Assembly: GCF_003182475.1 (NCBI RefSeq)
Contig: NZ_QGTS01000024.1
Location: forward strand, 1 to 49,997
DNA from: Mangrovibacter plantisponsor
Lineage (GTDB): Bacteria; Pseudomonadota; Gammaproteobacteria; Enterobacterales; Enterobacteriaceae
DNA: 49,997 bases
Direction: 5' to 3'
Shown here: positions 24,901 through 36,318 of the stretch, piece by piece
Layout: every line of letters begins with the position of its first letter
Position numbering within the stretch: the stretch's first letter is position 1
Notes under the pieces: generated by a model
What the model was told of the DNA's origin: nothing
The model's input: the letters and a program-made list of their open reading frames with translations, nothing else
Databases searched by the model: none
Position numbers and translations under genes: made by a program

Positions 24901-25929
24901 TTATTCCAGGGTGCGCTCAGCAAACAACTGGATGTCGATTTCACCCTGCTCTGCCAGTTCGCGAACCGTTGCCATAATGGCTTTGCGCTCTTGCTCAATA
25001 CGGCTCACCGGCAACGGGCCTAGGCGGGCGGTGCTGCTTTGCAACTGTGTGACCTGGCGTTTAGGCAGCACACTGTAAATGGCCTGGCGCAGTACCGGTT
25101 CGGTACCTTTAAGGGCTATCGCCCAGGCATCGAGTGCCACCTCGTCCACAATGCGTTGCAGGGTTTGCGGGCTCTGGCGGCTGAGAATAAAGAACTCATA
25201 CATTTCATCTTTTAATGCATCGACGATTTGCTCATCACGTTCACGTAACTGGGCAAGCAGGTTTTGCTGGTTATCCGGAATGCGGTTCATGATATTGGCG
25301 GCATGGCGCACACCCGCAACCCGGGAGCCATGTTCAGAAATCACTGCCACTCCCCGGTCAATCAGCCGGTCGAGTTCATTGATAACGTCGCGGTTAACGT
25401 CATCCAGCCGGGCAATGCGCCACAAAATTTCGTCCTGCCGGGATTTGGGCAGCGCATCCAGCACATTGGCGGCAACATCTGGCGGCAGAAAAGCCAGGAA
25501 TACCGCCTGTAATTGCAGGTGCTCATGCTCAATCAGCGCGACTAACTGCGGCACATCCACCCATTGCAGGCGCGTCATACGGTAGCGAATCGCTTCGCCA
25601 TAAATCCCGTTAATCACACTACTGGCGATTTCGCTGCCCAGTGCTTTTTGCAAAATTCCCTGCAAATAGCTGCGTGATGCGCCATTAATCCCGCTTTGTT
25701 CACTGTAATCCTGAAAAAATCGGTTAATGGCATGGCGCACATGATTCACTTTTACACCGTGCAGGCGCGCCATGGTTTCACTCAGCACCAGGACCTCCTC
25801 CCGGGAGAATTTCTGCATCAGTTGCGCCGCGGCTTCTTCGCCAACACTCAGTAACAGAATTGCTGCCTGTTCCAGCGGCGTGCGGCTGCCCGGTTGTGGA
25901 TTACTGCTCTTTTTCACTGTTTCGTTCAT
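24901..25929 (-). CDS. lfiG: Lateral rotor protein LfiG (FliG)
   Basis: A 342-residue C-ring protein. The N domain (about 15-105) binds LfiF; the middle domain contains EHEHLQLQAVFLAFLPPDVA. The C-terminal torque helix region has ALKGTEPVLRQAIYSVLPKR and the charged residues that face MotA. It starts 29 nt inside lfiF and lacks a strong ribosome site, so coupling to lfiF translation is likely. Confidence 0.95.
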   Translation of the reverse strand: MNETVKKSSNPQPGSRTPLEQAAILLLSVGEEAAAQLMQKFSREEVLVLSETMARLHGVKVNHVRHAINRFFQDYSEQSGINGASRSYLQGILQKALGSEIASSVINGIYGEAIRYRMTRLQWVDVPQLVALIEHEHLQLQAVFLAFLPPDVAANVLDALPKSRQDEILWRIARLDDVNRDVINELDRLIDRGVAVISEHGSRVAGVRHAANIMNRIPDNQQNLLAQLRERDEQIVDALKDEMYEFFILSRQSPQTLQRIVDEVALDAWAIALKGTEPVLRQAIYSVLPKRQVTQLQSSTARLGPLPVSRIEQERKAIMATVRELAEQGEIDIQLFAERTLE

Positions 25930-27568
25930 GACTACTAATCCATTGTTTCATCACTTCCGCCATGCGGTCCGTTTCATTGCTGGCGAGGGTTTGCAGAAAC
26001 TCAACTTTGGTTTCTAACCCGGAACTCATCGGTGGCAGGTTTTCTTCCTGCTGGAAAGGGCCATTTGCCAGCGTTTTGGGTGGGGTATCTTCCCCGCCTT
26101 CTGCCAACGTTAATGGTGGTTGAGCCTCCAGCAAGGGCTCGGTGGGTAGTGGCTGCGCCAGGGTTTTCACCGTGGTAAAGCGCCGCACCAGGGGGCGCAG
26201 GCCGAACAGTAATACCAGCAGCGCCAGCAGGAGCAGCCCGGCGTTTTGGCCCCAGAACTGAATAGCTCTGTCCTGCCACCACTTTTCTGCGGGTAAATCT
26301 GGCAGAGAAGGTGCGTCGCTGAAAGCCAGCACACTCAGGCTGAGCACATCACCCCGGGTGGCGTTGAGGCCTGCGGCCTGTTCCACCATCTTTGTGATAT
26401 CGGCCAGTTGTTCAGGTGACAGAGCCTGGGTTGCCACCGCCCCCTGGTTAAGAACAACAGCAACCTGCAGTTTCTCCAGCCGCCAGCCCGGGTGGCGAAT
26501 ATGGCGAATATCGCGGTCAAAAGCGTAACTGCGCTGGGCATTACTGCGGCTGGCGACAGGGCCCGACGGGTTAGCGGTATTCGGTGCAGCGTTCCCTTCG
26601 GCCGGCGGCGTAACCGGGCGGTTACTCAGTGAGCCAGGAATACCCAACGCCAGCTCCCGGCTGGTATTTTCTTCGCTCAGGTTTTCTTCCCGGATTTTGG
26701 GTTGTTCGCCCAGCCGTTCCTGTGTCTCTTCGATGTGGCTTAAGTCGACCTGCGGCGCGACACTGATACGGAAATTGCCATTACCCACCAGCGGGGTCAG
26801 CAACACAGCAATATTGTGGGTGGTTTCGCTGCGAATACGCTGTACGGCATCCAGGCTGGCACGGCTTTGCATCGCATTACCCTGGCTGGCGGCAAACGCT
26901 TCTGACAGCAGGTTACCGCTGCTGTCCACAACACTGACTTCCGAAGGCTTCATACCCGGAACGCTGCCAGTGACTAACTGAATGATGGCTGCGATTTGCG
27001 CGTCATCAAGTTGCCTGCCTGGTGCCAGTTGTACCAGCACGGAGGCACTGCTTTCGGGGCGGTTATTCAGGACAAATGAGCTGGCATCGCTCAGGCCAAG
27101 ATGCACCCGCGCCCGTTCCACGGCATCCAGCGCCATCACGCTGCGTGCCAGCTCCCCTTCCAGGCTGCGCTTGTAACGAACATTTTGGATAAACTGGCTG
27201 GAGCCAAGCATCTCTTCTTTGTCCATCAGTTCGTAACCATCGGGCAGTGTGGCGGAAATCCCTTTGGCAGCCAGCGCCATTCTCGCCCGGGACAGCGTTT
27301 TCTCCGTGACCAGAATGTCGCCCGATACCGGGTTAACCCGGTAGGCAATATTTTCCGCGCCCAGCACTTCCACAACTTGTGCGACAGGAATGTGTTCCGC
27401 CTTGCCATAGAGCGCCACATACCCCTGGTCGTTACGCCAGAGAGATAGCACAATCGCGCCCGTGAGCACCAGACCACCAGCGCCCATCAGCCATTGTGTT
27501 TTGTTCATGTTGCCAGGTAGCGCAAGTGTGCGCAGGCGAGTGGTGAGTTTGTTTAACACGTTAGCCAC
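25901..27568 (-). CDS. lfiF: Lateral MS-ring protein LfiF (FliF)
   Basis: A 555-residue inner-membrane ring protein. The first membrane helix is about 25-45 and the second about 437-460 (GLLLLALLVLLFGL). Between them are ring-building motifs with NRPESSASVLVQLAPGRQLD and VDLSHIEETQERLGEQP. The C-terminal cytoplasmic tail (TKVEFLQTLASNETDRMAEV) is the FliG-binding helix. It follows lfiE by 1 nt. Confidence 0.96.
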   Translation of the reverse strand: MANVLNKLTTRLRTLALPGNMNKTQWLMGAGGLVLTGAIVLSLWRNDQGYVALYGKAEHIPVAQVVEVLGAENIAYRVNPVSGDILVTEKTLSRARMALAAKGISATLPDGYELMDKEEMLGSSQFIQNVRYKRSLEGELARSVMALDAVERARVHLGLSDASSFVLNNRPESSASVLVQLAPGRQLDDAQIAAIIQLVTGSVPGMKPSEVSVVDSSGNLLSEAFAASQGNAMQSRASLDAVQRIRSETTHNIAVLLTPLVGNGNFRISVAPQVDLSHIEETQERLGEQPKIREENLSEENTSRELALGIPGSLSNRPVTPPAEGNAAPNTANPSGPVASRSNAQRSYAFDRDIRHIRHPGWRLEKLQVAVVLNQGAVATQALSPEQLADITKMVEQAAGLNATRGDVLSLSVLAFSDAPSLPDLPAEKWWQDRAIQFWGQNAGLLLLALLVLLFGLRPLVRRFTTVKTLAQPLPTEPLLEAQPPLTLAEGGEDTPPKTLANGPFQQEENLPPMSSGLETKVEFLQTLASNETDRMAEVMKQWISSHERNSEKEQ

Positions 27569-27569
27569 C

Positions 27570-27920
27570 TTACAACGGTGTATTCATGATATCGTCCAGC
27601 GCCCGGGTCAGCTTATTGCGCACCTGCGTCATCGCTGAAAAGGCAATGCTGGCTTTCTGGCTTTCCACCATGGCGCCGGCCAGGTCATCACTCTGGCCTG
27701 TCACCACGGCATGTTGTTGGGTTGCGGCACTGTGCTGGAGGTGATTTACGCTATTGACGGCGTTATTCATCAGTGCGGCAAAAGAGGGCTGGCCCGCCGG
27801 TGTGGCAGGCTGTGCCGCACGGGTAATCCCGGCACTTGCCGCAGCAGCGGTGTGCGCCAGTGCCTGAACCAGGGCGCGTTGCTCGTTAGCCAGGCTTACG
27901 CCTGAAATAGGTTGTGCCAT
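27570..27920 (-). CDS. lfiE: Lateral MS-ring/rod adaptor LfiE (FliE)
   Basis: A 116-residue basal-body protein. The C-terminal FliE block is AMVESQKASIAFSAMTQVRN followed by KLTRALDDIMNTPL. AGGA lies 8 nt before ATG. It begins 25 nt after the lafK stop, with no room for a clear promoter, so lafK and lfiE-J probably share a transcript. Confidence 0.92.
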   Translation of the reverse strand: MAQPISGVSLANEQRALVQALAHTAAAASAGITRAAQPATPAGQPSFAALMNNAVNSVNHLQHSAATQQHAVVTGQSDDLAGAMVESQKASIAFSAMTQVRNKLTRALDDIMNTPL

Positions 27921-27945
27921 TTCTGAGTCCTTTCATTGTGTGCAA

Positions 27946-28971
27946 TTAATTCGCGGTGGCGGCAATATCCAGGCCGTCTTCACGCATGGCGGCCAGGCGG
28001 TAACGCAAGGCGCGTGGGGTAATGCCCAAAAACGCAGCGGTGCGGGATTTATTCCCGTCGTGGCGGCGCAATAACTCCAGCAGATAGTGGTATTCCGCCA
28101 GGCGGCCCTGTTGCTTCATACGGTGTATTGGTGGTTGCGGCGAATCCGTTTCCCCGGCAGGTGCCAGATGGGAACCGGCCGCCTCTTTGCTGGTGTGGCC
28201 CAGGCCAAAATCACGGGCATGAATTTCTTTACCATCACACAGAATAAGCCCGCGCTGGATAACATTTTCCAGTTCACGCACATTACCCGGCCAGGTGTGT
28301 TGCACCAGGGCCTGGCAGGCATCACCACTCAGGTGGATATCCGCACCATGAAACTGGTGATATTTACGAATAAAATGGCGCGCCAGCGGTAAAATATCCT
28401 GAGGGCGTTCCCGTAAGGGGGCTACATGAATAGGCATCACAGCAATGCGGTAATACAAATCCTCACGGAAACGTCCACAGGCCATTTCTTCTGATAAATC
28501 TTTATTGGTTGACGCAATAATACGAATATCGAGTGGGATTTTTTGATTTCCACCCAACCGCTCAACCATATTTTCCTGCAAGACTCGCAATAATTTCACT
28601 TGCAGAGCCATTGGCATATCACCAATTTCATCCAGTAATAACGTTCCACCATTGGCCTGTTCAAATTTTCCTGCAACACGGGTGATTGCTCCGGTAAATG
28701 CGCCTTTTTCATAGCCAAACAAGATGGCTTCCAGCATGTTTTCCGGAATAGCCGCGCAGTTGACCCCGACATAAGGTGCATTCTCATCAAAAGCATGTTC
28801 ATGAATGTATTTGGCAATACACTCTTTGCCCGCACCTGTTTCACCAGTAATTAATACCGGAACCTGAAATTGTGCCACACGGTGCGCAAGAGAAAATGCA
28901 TCCATACTATTTGGATCGCTGGCAATAAAACGATTTGGCTGCATGTTTTCAGTGTTTAGTAATGTACGCAT
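27946..28971 (-). CDS. lafK: LafK, sigma-54 activator and probable master regulator
   Basis: A 341-residue AAA+ bacterial enhancer-binding protein. Walker A is GETGAGKE (43-50), the sigma-54-contacting loop is GAFTGA (90-95) and Walker B is LLLDEI with Asp114/Glu115. The arginine finger region is [15 protein letters not shown]-terminal Fis-type helix-turn-helix is at about 305-330 ([19 protein letters not shown]). There is almost no N-terminal sensory domain, so control is probably at the level of expression. The sigma-54 boxes at lfgB and lafB are its probable targets. Confidence 0.93.
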   Translation of the reverse strand: MRTLLNTENMQPNRFIASDPNSMDAFSLAHRVAQFQVPVLITGETGAGKECIAKYIHEHAFDENAPYVGVNCAAIPENMLEAILFGYEKGAFTGAITRVAGKFEQANGGTLLLDEIGDMPMALQVKLLRVLQENMVERLGGNQKIPLDIRIIASTNKDLSEEMACGRFREDLYYRIAVMPIHVAPLRERPQDILPLARHFIRKYHQFHGADIHLSGDACQALVQHTWPGNVRELENVIQRGLILCDGKEIHARDFGLGHTSKEAAGSHLAPAGETDSPQPPIHRMKQQGRLAEYHYLLELLRRHDGNKSRTAAFLGITPRALRYRLAAMREDGLDIAATAN

Positions 28972-29444
28972 AAGTGCTCTTCATTCATTTTCAGGTTAGT
29001 GCCTTTCGGGCAAAGAAATCGCTCATACAATATTAATCAGAAATACATCTTTTCCTGTATAAAAAACAGGAGACCTAATGAATACCTGTTTCTTTTTACA
29101 TTTATATTTCCCATTCACGATCTCCTATTGAGAATCTTCAATTTGAATTTTCTTAAGTATGAGCATTGAACCGGCCAATGTCTCATTTTTAATGGATATT
29201 AAAATATTAATTATTAAAAATCATATAGTTAACCAGCATCACACATGTAACATTAAAACAAATTATTTATCGAATAATAATTTTATTAGTATTGTTTTTT
29301 AGATCTTATAAGGTTCTAATTAATGCCTGGATTTTGTTTGCATGTATAACAAAGATATAAACGGTACTTTACGGCAAGAAGTTAAAAAAACCAGGACATA
29401 TTTTACATGGAATGCAAGGGTTACGGCCTGTAAGGACAGTATCA
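28972..29444. other. A/T-rich regulatory gap between lafK and lfiM
   Basis: A 473-bp divergent gap, very poor in G+C between about 29100 and 29345. No credible ORF is present; the 29320-29592 minus-strand frame is the shadow of lfiM. No sigma-54 box with correct spacing and no LafS-type box was found. TATAAC near 29345 could be a -10 for lfiM, but I see no good -35. This is the likely control point where flagellar expression is switched on, and the base composition suits H-NS binding (inference). Confidence 0.55.
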
Positions 29445-30347
29445 ATGAACAAGGACATGTTTCGCAAAAGAATAAAGATTCACCAGGTGAGTGAGGTGGA
29501 GCCTCTCGTTTACCTCGATGCCAGCAAATTAGGCAAACCATGGCATAAATTACCTGCATTGTTAAATGACAACTTTGAGATTCTGGATGCAAAACTCAGT
29601 ATCTATTTTCTGAAAAAGTTACGTGTAAATGTCTCTTTGGCTTCACTTAATTTTTCGTCGGGAAAAGGCCAGCGCCCGGCACAAGTTTATTCCACTGGTT
29701 ACGGACATGTGGGTTTTGATATTGAGCGCCCGTTATTACTACGCATTTTGAATGATTACTACGGGCTGAATGACGGCACCCAAAATAGTTCATCACCGGG
29801 TCATGAACAGGCAGGCATTGCACTTCCGGTAACCAAAACAGAAGAGCGGCTGAAAAATAAAATCGCCCAGGACATTATTTCACTGGTGTTGGATAACACA
29901 CTCATTGGGGTGGATATTCAACCTGAACAAGATCATGGTGCAATTATTCACCAGTGGGCAGGTTGCATTCAACTGGAAATGGATGGTTACCAGCAAGGGT
30001 GTTTTAGCCTGTTGCTGGATAACACACTGGTTGACCGCTTATTACAGCGCCTGCGCAACGGTTCTGTTTCTGAATCTCCGGATGCCGTTCCCCGGCCTCC
30101 TGCGGCACTTGAACACCTGGTTTCACATATGCCGGTGCGGCTGAACGGCAAACTAACGGGCATGACGCTAACAGTTGCCCAACTGGCCGAAATCCGCCCG
30201 GGAGACATTATTCCCATTGCGCTTAATGAACCCGTGCCGGTGTTTGTGAATAAGGCGCAAATTCTGACCGCCAGCATTGCGCAGGAGCGCGGGAAACTCT
30301 TTTTTTGCGATTTTAACGACAACCTGATTGAGAAACATCATGACTGA
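29445..30347 (+). CDS. lfiM: Lateral rotor switch protein LfiM (FliM)
   Basis: A 300-residue C-ring protein from ATG at 29445 (MNKDMFRKRI), chosen for AAGGA 8 nt upstream. A longer frame to 29412 has no ribosome site. The C-terminal surface-presentation domain (about 225-295) has VRLNGKLTGMTLTVAQLAEI and RPGDIIPIALNEPVPVFVNK. The N-terminal CheY-binding peptide of primary FliM (LSQxEIDALL) is not seen. That fits the absence of chemotaxis genes in the locus. Confidence 0.9.
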   Translation: MNKDMFRKRIKIHQVSEVEPLVYLDASKLGKPWHKLPALLNDNFEILDAKLSIYFLKKLRVNVSLASLNFSSGKGQRPAQVYSTGYGHVGFDIERPLLLRILNDYYGLNDGTQNSSSPGHEQAGIALPVTKTEERLKNKIAQDIISLVLDNTLIGVDIQPEQDHGAIIHQWAGCIQLEMDGYQQGCFSLLLDNTLVDRLLQRLRNGSVSESPDAVPRPPAALEHLVSHMPVRLNGKLTGMTLTVAQLAEIRPGDIIPIALNEPVPVFVNKAQILTASIAQERGKLFFCDFNDNLIEKHHD

Positions 30348-30741
30348 TTTAGAAAACGGACTGGAAATGCCGCTGGATTTTAGTGATATCGACCTGGGTG
30401 AGTTGCCGATGGAAGACCGGGTTGAAGGCAACCTGCGCCTTGATTTACAGGGGCAGGAGCCGGTGGCGGATAACATGGCGCAACGCCGCAAAATGGCATT
30501 GTTCAGCCGTATCCCGGTGACGCTGACCCTGGAGGTGGCGTCAGTGGATGTCACCCTGGCAGACCTGATGGAGGTGGATGGCAACAGTGTAATTGAGCTG
30601 GATAAACTGGCGGGCGACCCTCTGGATATCAAAGTAAACGGCATTCCTTTCGGGAAAGCCGAAGTAGTGGTGATTAATGACAAGTACGGCCTGCGTATTG
30701 TGGAATTTAACAGCCACGATTTAGGCGAGCTGGCATCATGA
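30340..30741 (+). CDS. lfiN: Lateral rotor switch protein LfiN (FliN)
   Basis: A 133-residue C-ring protein. ATG at 30340 (MTDLENGLEM) overlaps the end of lfiM by 8 nt. The C-terminal FliN domain (about 55-130) is clear: FSRIPVTLTLEVASVDVTLA, VIELDKLAGDPLDIKVNGI and YGLRIVEF. It couples to lfiP through an ATGA overlap. Confidence 0.94.
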   Translation: MTDLENGLEMPLDFSDIDLGELPMEDRVEGNLRLDLQGQEPVADNMAQRRKMALFSRIPVTLTLEVASVDVTLADLMEVDGNSVIELDKLAGDPLDIKVNGIPFGKAEVVVINDKYGLRIVEFNSHDLGELAS

Positions 30742-31481
30742 AGCGTTGGTATTTAGCGTTGCCTGTGCTGGCCGCCACGTTATTTGCCCTGCCCGCACTG
30801 GCTGCGGGCGGCGATATTACTTTATTCAGCACCAGCGATAACGGCTCGGGCCAGGATTACCACGTTAATATCGAAATTATGATCATGATGACCTTGCTGG
30901 GCCTGCTGCCCATCATGGTTTTGATGATGACCAGCTTCACCCGTTTCATTATTGTGCTGGCCATTCTGCGCCAGGCGCTGGGGTTACAACAAAGCCCGCC
31001 GAATAAGATCCTGACAGGCATTGCGCTGGCGCTGACATTACTGGTTATGCGCCCGGTATGGACCACGGTACATCAGGAAGCGATTACGCCTTTCCAGAAC
31101 GATGAAATCTCGTTGCAACAGGCATTAACCCGGGCCGCCACGCCATTACGCCAGTTTATGCTGGCGCAAACTGATAAAAAAGCGATGGGGCAGATAATGA
31201 CCATTGCACAGGCACAGGGCGATGCCACAGAGCAGGATCTGACGGTGGTTACCCCGGCATTTTTGCTGAGCGAACTCAAAACCGCCTTCCAGATAGGCTT
31301 CATGATTTATATCCCCTTTTTGGTGATCGATCTGATTGTTGCCAGCATTTTGATGGCGATGGGGATGATGATGCTGTCACCGCTGATTGTCTCACTGCCG
31401 TTCAAGCTGATGCTGTTTGTTTTGTGTGACGGCTGGACATTAATGGTGGGGACACTGACCGCCAGCGTACAAGGATTGTAG
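30738..31481 (+). CDS. lfiP: Lateral export gate protein LfiP (FliP)
   Basis: A 247-residue membrane protein. A cleavable signal (1-22, ALAA) precedes four hydrophobic segments. Family motifs are MTSFTRFIIVLAILRQALGL, QQSPPNKILTGIALALT and the C-terminal LPFKLMLFVLCDGWTLMVGT. It forms the export gate with LfiQ and LfiR. No lfiO (FliO), the usual FliP stabiliser, precedes it. Confidence 0.96.
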   Translation: MKRWYLALPVLAATLFALPALAAGGDITLFSTSDNGSGQDYHVNIEIMIMMTLLGLLPIMVLMMTSFTRFIIVLAILRQALGLQQSPPNKILTGIALALTLLVMRPVWTTVHQEAITPFQNDEISLQQALTRAATPLRQFMLAQTDKKAMGQIMTIAQAQGDATEQDLTVVTPAFLLSELKTAFQIGFMIYIPFLVIDLIVASILMAMGMMMLSPLIVSLPFKLMLFVLCDGWTLMVGTLTASVQGL

Positions 31482-31485
31482 CGCA

Positions 31486-31755
31486 ATGAATATGGATATT
31501 GCCGGGGATGTAATGGCCTCGGGCATTCAACTGGTGTTGCTGATTGCCGCGGTGGCAATTGTTCCTGGTCTGCTGGTCGGGCTGTGTGTGAGCATCTTCC
31601 AGGCCACGACGCAGATTAACGAACAGACGCTGAGCTTTCTGCCACGCCTGCTGGTTACGCTGACCATTCTGATTGTTGCCGGGAAATGGATGCTGACCCG
31701 GCTGGCCGATTTTACGGTGGAAATCTTCCACCAGGCTGCTGCGCTGGTGGGCTGA
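31486..31755 (+). CDS. lfiQ: Lateral export gate protein LfiQ (FliQ)
   Basis: An 89-residue two-helix membrane protein. Helices are about 14-38 (LVLLIAAVAIVPGLLVGLCV) and 54-76. The conserved loop has SIFQATTQINEQTLSFLPRL. Length matches FliQ (89). It starts 4 nt after lfiP. Confidence 0.96.
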   Translation: MNMDIAGDVMASGIQLVLLIAAVAIVPGLLVGLCVSIFQATTQINEQTLSFLPRLLVTLTILIVAGKWMLTRLADFTVEIFHQAAALVG

Positions 31756-31757
31756 CG

Positions 31758-32534
31758 ATGTCTGGTGCTGAGGTTCAACAGTTGGTGAACGGCCTGTTGC
31801 TGCTGGTGCTGCCGTTTGTACGCATCCTGGCACTCCTGCAGTTCTGCCCGGTGCTGGATAACCAGGCGTTTTCCCGGCGCAGCAAAATAGCGCTGGCACT
31901 GGCGTTAACTGCGGTGATGGGGCCTATGTTGCCACCTTACCCGCTACCAGGGATTTTTTTCAGCCTGCACACGCTGTTACTGGTGGGGGAACAAATTCTG
32001 TGGGGCGTGTTATTTGGCATGGCGCTGCAACTGGTCTTTGTGGCACTGCAAACTGCCGGGCACATCCTTTCAATGAATATGGGACTGGGGATGGCAATGA
32101 TGAGCGACCCGGTAAATGGCAGCTCAACCACCGTTATCTCCCAGGTCATTTTCATCTTTTGTGCATTGCTGTTTTTTTCCCTGGACGGGCACCTGCTGGT
32201 GGTCACCATTTTATTCAAAGGCTTTATTTACTGGCCTCCAGGCCAGGCGATTAACACGCCCACACTAATGATGCTGGTAGAGAGCCTGGGCTGGATCATG
32301 GCCTCTGCCACACTGATTGCCCTGCCCACCACGTTTGTGATGCTGATTGTGCAGGGGGGTTTTGGCCTGCTGAACCGGGTTTCACCCACGCTGAACCTGT
32401 TTTCGCTGGGTTTCCCGGTGAGCATGCTATTCGGGCTGCTGTGCGTTGCCATGATGATGAGCAATATCCCGGAGCATTACCTCAACCTCACCAATGAAAT
32501 TCTGGCAAAGCTTGAAGCGATAAGGACGTACTGA
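31758..32534 (+). CDS. lfiR: Lateral export gate protein LfiR (FliR)
   Basis: A 258-residue membrane protein from ATG at 31758 (MSGAEVQQLV). Six or so helices are predicted. FliR features include FVRILALLQFCPVLDNQAFS and GQILSMNMGLG-like GHILSMNMGLGMAMMSDPVN. A longer frame from 31686 would overlap lfiQ by 70 nt and is not needed. The stop overlaps the lfhB start by 1 nt (TGATG). Confidence 0.95.
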   Translation: MSGAEVQQLVNGLLLLVLPFVRILALLQFCPVLDNQAFSRRSKIALALALTAVMGPMLPPYPLPGIFFSLHTLLLVGEQILWGVLFGMALQLVFVALQTAGHILSMNMGLGMAMMSDPVNGSSTTVISQVIFIFCALLFFSLDGHLLVVTILFKGFIYWPPGQAINTPTLMMLVESLGWIMASATLIALPTTFVMLIVQGGFGLLNRVSPTLNLFSLGFPVSMLFGLLCVAMMMSNIPEHYLNLTNEILAKLEAIRTY

Positions 32535-33653
32535 TGAGCAGTTCCTCAGGCGATAAAAGCGAAAAACCGACCCCGGGCAAGCTGCGCAAGGCGCGTGAAA
32601 AAGGGGACCTTCCCCGCTCAAAGGATATGACTACCGCCGCCGGGCTGGTGGCGTCATTTGTTGTTATCAGTGCCTGCCTGCCCTGGTACCGTGACCTGGT
32701 ACGGGAATCTTTCGCCGCTATTGAAAGCCTGGCCGGGCAAACCCACGACCCGGCAGCATTAAAACAGTTTGCTCAGGTCAATATCTGGGTATTGCTGCGG
32801 GTGATTTTTTCTCTGTTACCCATCCCGCTGGTGTGTATGGCGGCAAGCCTGGTACCGGGCGGGTGGAATGTGGCATTAAGTAAACTCAAGCCAGATTTTA
32901 AAAAACTCAGCCCAATGAGTGGGATAAAACGTATTTTCGCCGCCAGCCACCTGTCTGACGTGGGCAAGATGATCCTGAAATGCGCCATTATTCTGGGCGT
33001 GATTTACGCCATGGTATTAAGCGAGATGGACAACCTGCTGCACCTGCAACGCCTCTATTTATTGCAGGGCATTCACCAGGGGTTCGACATTTTGTATAGC
33101 GTACTGGTGTGGTTTATCGCCGTGATGGTGGTGTTTGCCGTACTGGATATTCCGCTGAGCAAATTCCTGTTTACCAAAAAGATGAAAATGACCAAACAGG
33201 AAGTGAAAGAAGAGCACAAAAACAATGATGGCAACCCGCAAATCAAAGGCCGTATTCGCCAGTTGCAGCGGCAAATGGCGATGGGCCAAATGCGGCGTAC
33301 CGTACCCACGGCCGATGTGGTGATAACCAACCCGACACACTTTGCTGTTGCCCTGAAATATGACCCGGAAAAAGCGCAGGCACCGTGGATTGTCGCCAAA
33401 GGTGCAGATGACATCGCACGGGTGATTCGCGAGCTGGCGCAAGAAAACCAGGTGGAAATCGTTGAGTTTCCGCCCCTGGCGCGTGCGGTGTATTACACCA
33501 CCAAAGTAAACCAACAAATACCGGCAACGTTATACCGGGCTATTGCTCATGTGCTGACTTATGTCATGCAGGTAAAAGCCTGGCGTGCCGGGCAGGCAAC
33601 ACAGCCTTATCTCAACCGTCAAATTTCCCTTCCCAAAGAGGTATTACAATCTT

Positions 33654-33667
<14 letters not shown>
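32534..33667 (+). CDS. lfhB: Lateral export switch protein LfhB (FlhB)
   Basis: A 377-residue export component. The start SSSSGDKSEKPTPGKLRKAR, then EKGDLPRSKD, is the FlhB signature. Four membrane helices lie within about 35-205. The cytoplasmic domain has the self-cleavage motif NPTH at 266-269 (VVITNPTHFAVALKY). Cleavage switches export from hook to filament substrates together with LafE. The final ~14 nt overlap lfhA. Confidence 0.96.
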
Positions 33668-35750
<2,083 letters not shown>

Positions 35751-35791
35751 TGGCGAAAAGGCATTGTGCTGGTTGGGGTGGTGTTACGGGC

Positions 35792-35820
35792 AAAAAAAAG
35801 AGCGACATCGGTGTCGCTCT
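35792..35820 (-). terminator. Terminator facing left between lfhA and the DUF1471 gene
   Basis: A perfect 9-bp stem (AGAGCGACA / TGTCGCTCT, loop of 4) has a run of eight T on the minus strand. It therefore best serves the leftward small gene at 35993-36205. On the plus strand the hairpin is not followed by T, so it is at most a weak stop for lfhA. Confidence 0.75.
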
Positions 35821-35992
35821 GAAGGTACATCAGGGATAAAACGGACAGGAATGAGAGAGTAGTTCATTTCCTTACATTATCTGCTGCCGGTTCGCAGTGG
35901 GCAGCGGGTAATGCGTCAAACAATAGGGTCAAACAATAAAGGCAATAATCTGGCAATCATCAGGTAGCGGACGAATCCGCTACCTCAATAGC

Positions 35993-36205
35993 TTACTTGT
36001 TCAGTTCAGCGGTCATGTGAACGTGGTCGCCGTTGAAGGCTTCAATGATTTTGTAAGAATCAGCGCCCTGCTGTTTAGCCTGAGCTGCGATTTTCGCTTC
36101 AGCGCCGTCAAGGGTGCTGGCAGTTGCGCTAACAGTCTGCGCAAAGCTTGCGAAAGAAATCATAGAAAGAGCGGCAACAGCAGCAAGAGTTTTAATACTT
36201 TTCAT
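35993..36205 (-). CDS. Small periplasmic DUF1471 (YhcN/BhsA/McbA) stress protein
   Basis: A 70-residue secreted protein. The signal peptide MKSIKTLAAVAALSMISFAS ends before FA-QT. The mature part (about 48 residues) has the DUF1471 pattern: ...TLDGAEAKIAAQAKQQGADS, then YKIIEAFNGDHVHMTAELNK. Such proteins (BhsA, McbA, YhcN, YdgH relatives) appear under envelope, acid or oxidative stress and affect biofilm. I chose the second ATG because AAGGA is 8 nt before it and only 2 nt before the first. A palindrome (GTAGCGGA/TCCGCTAC, 35966-35985) follows the stop. Confidence 0.88.
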   Translation of the reverse strand: MKSIKTLAAVAALSMISFASFAQTVSATASTLDGAEAKIAAQAKQQGADSYKIIEAFNGDHVHMTAELNK

Positions 36206-36302
36206 GGTCATATTCCTTAAATTTGGTCTTTATGGTGGAAGGCTGTATGCCTTCGATGGGGTGTATAATAAGGCTGCTAATTATTTTGTAAGTGACAAAA
36301 AG

Positions 36303-36318
36303 TGCGATCTAAATCACG
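36303..36318. promoter_or_regulatory. Possible CRP/FNR-type site
   Basis: TGCGATCTAAATCACG compares with the CRP consensus TGTGA-N6-TCACA with two mismatches. It lies ~100 bp upstream of the DUF1471 start, a sensible activator distance. It could also be read as a loose FNR half-site pair, or it may be chance. Confidence 0.3.

Noticed and set aside
29153-29181. TTAAGTAT followed by GCCAATGT as a LafS-type box
   Set aside because: The spacer is 13 not 12, and the -10 part lacks the CCGTTTT core seen in the other three boxes.
29328-29342. Sigma-54-like TGGATT...TTTGCA before lfiM
   Set aside because: The GG-to-GC spacing is 9 nt, one short of the required 10; sigma-54 does not tolerate this.
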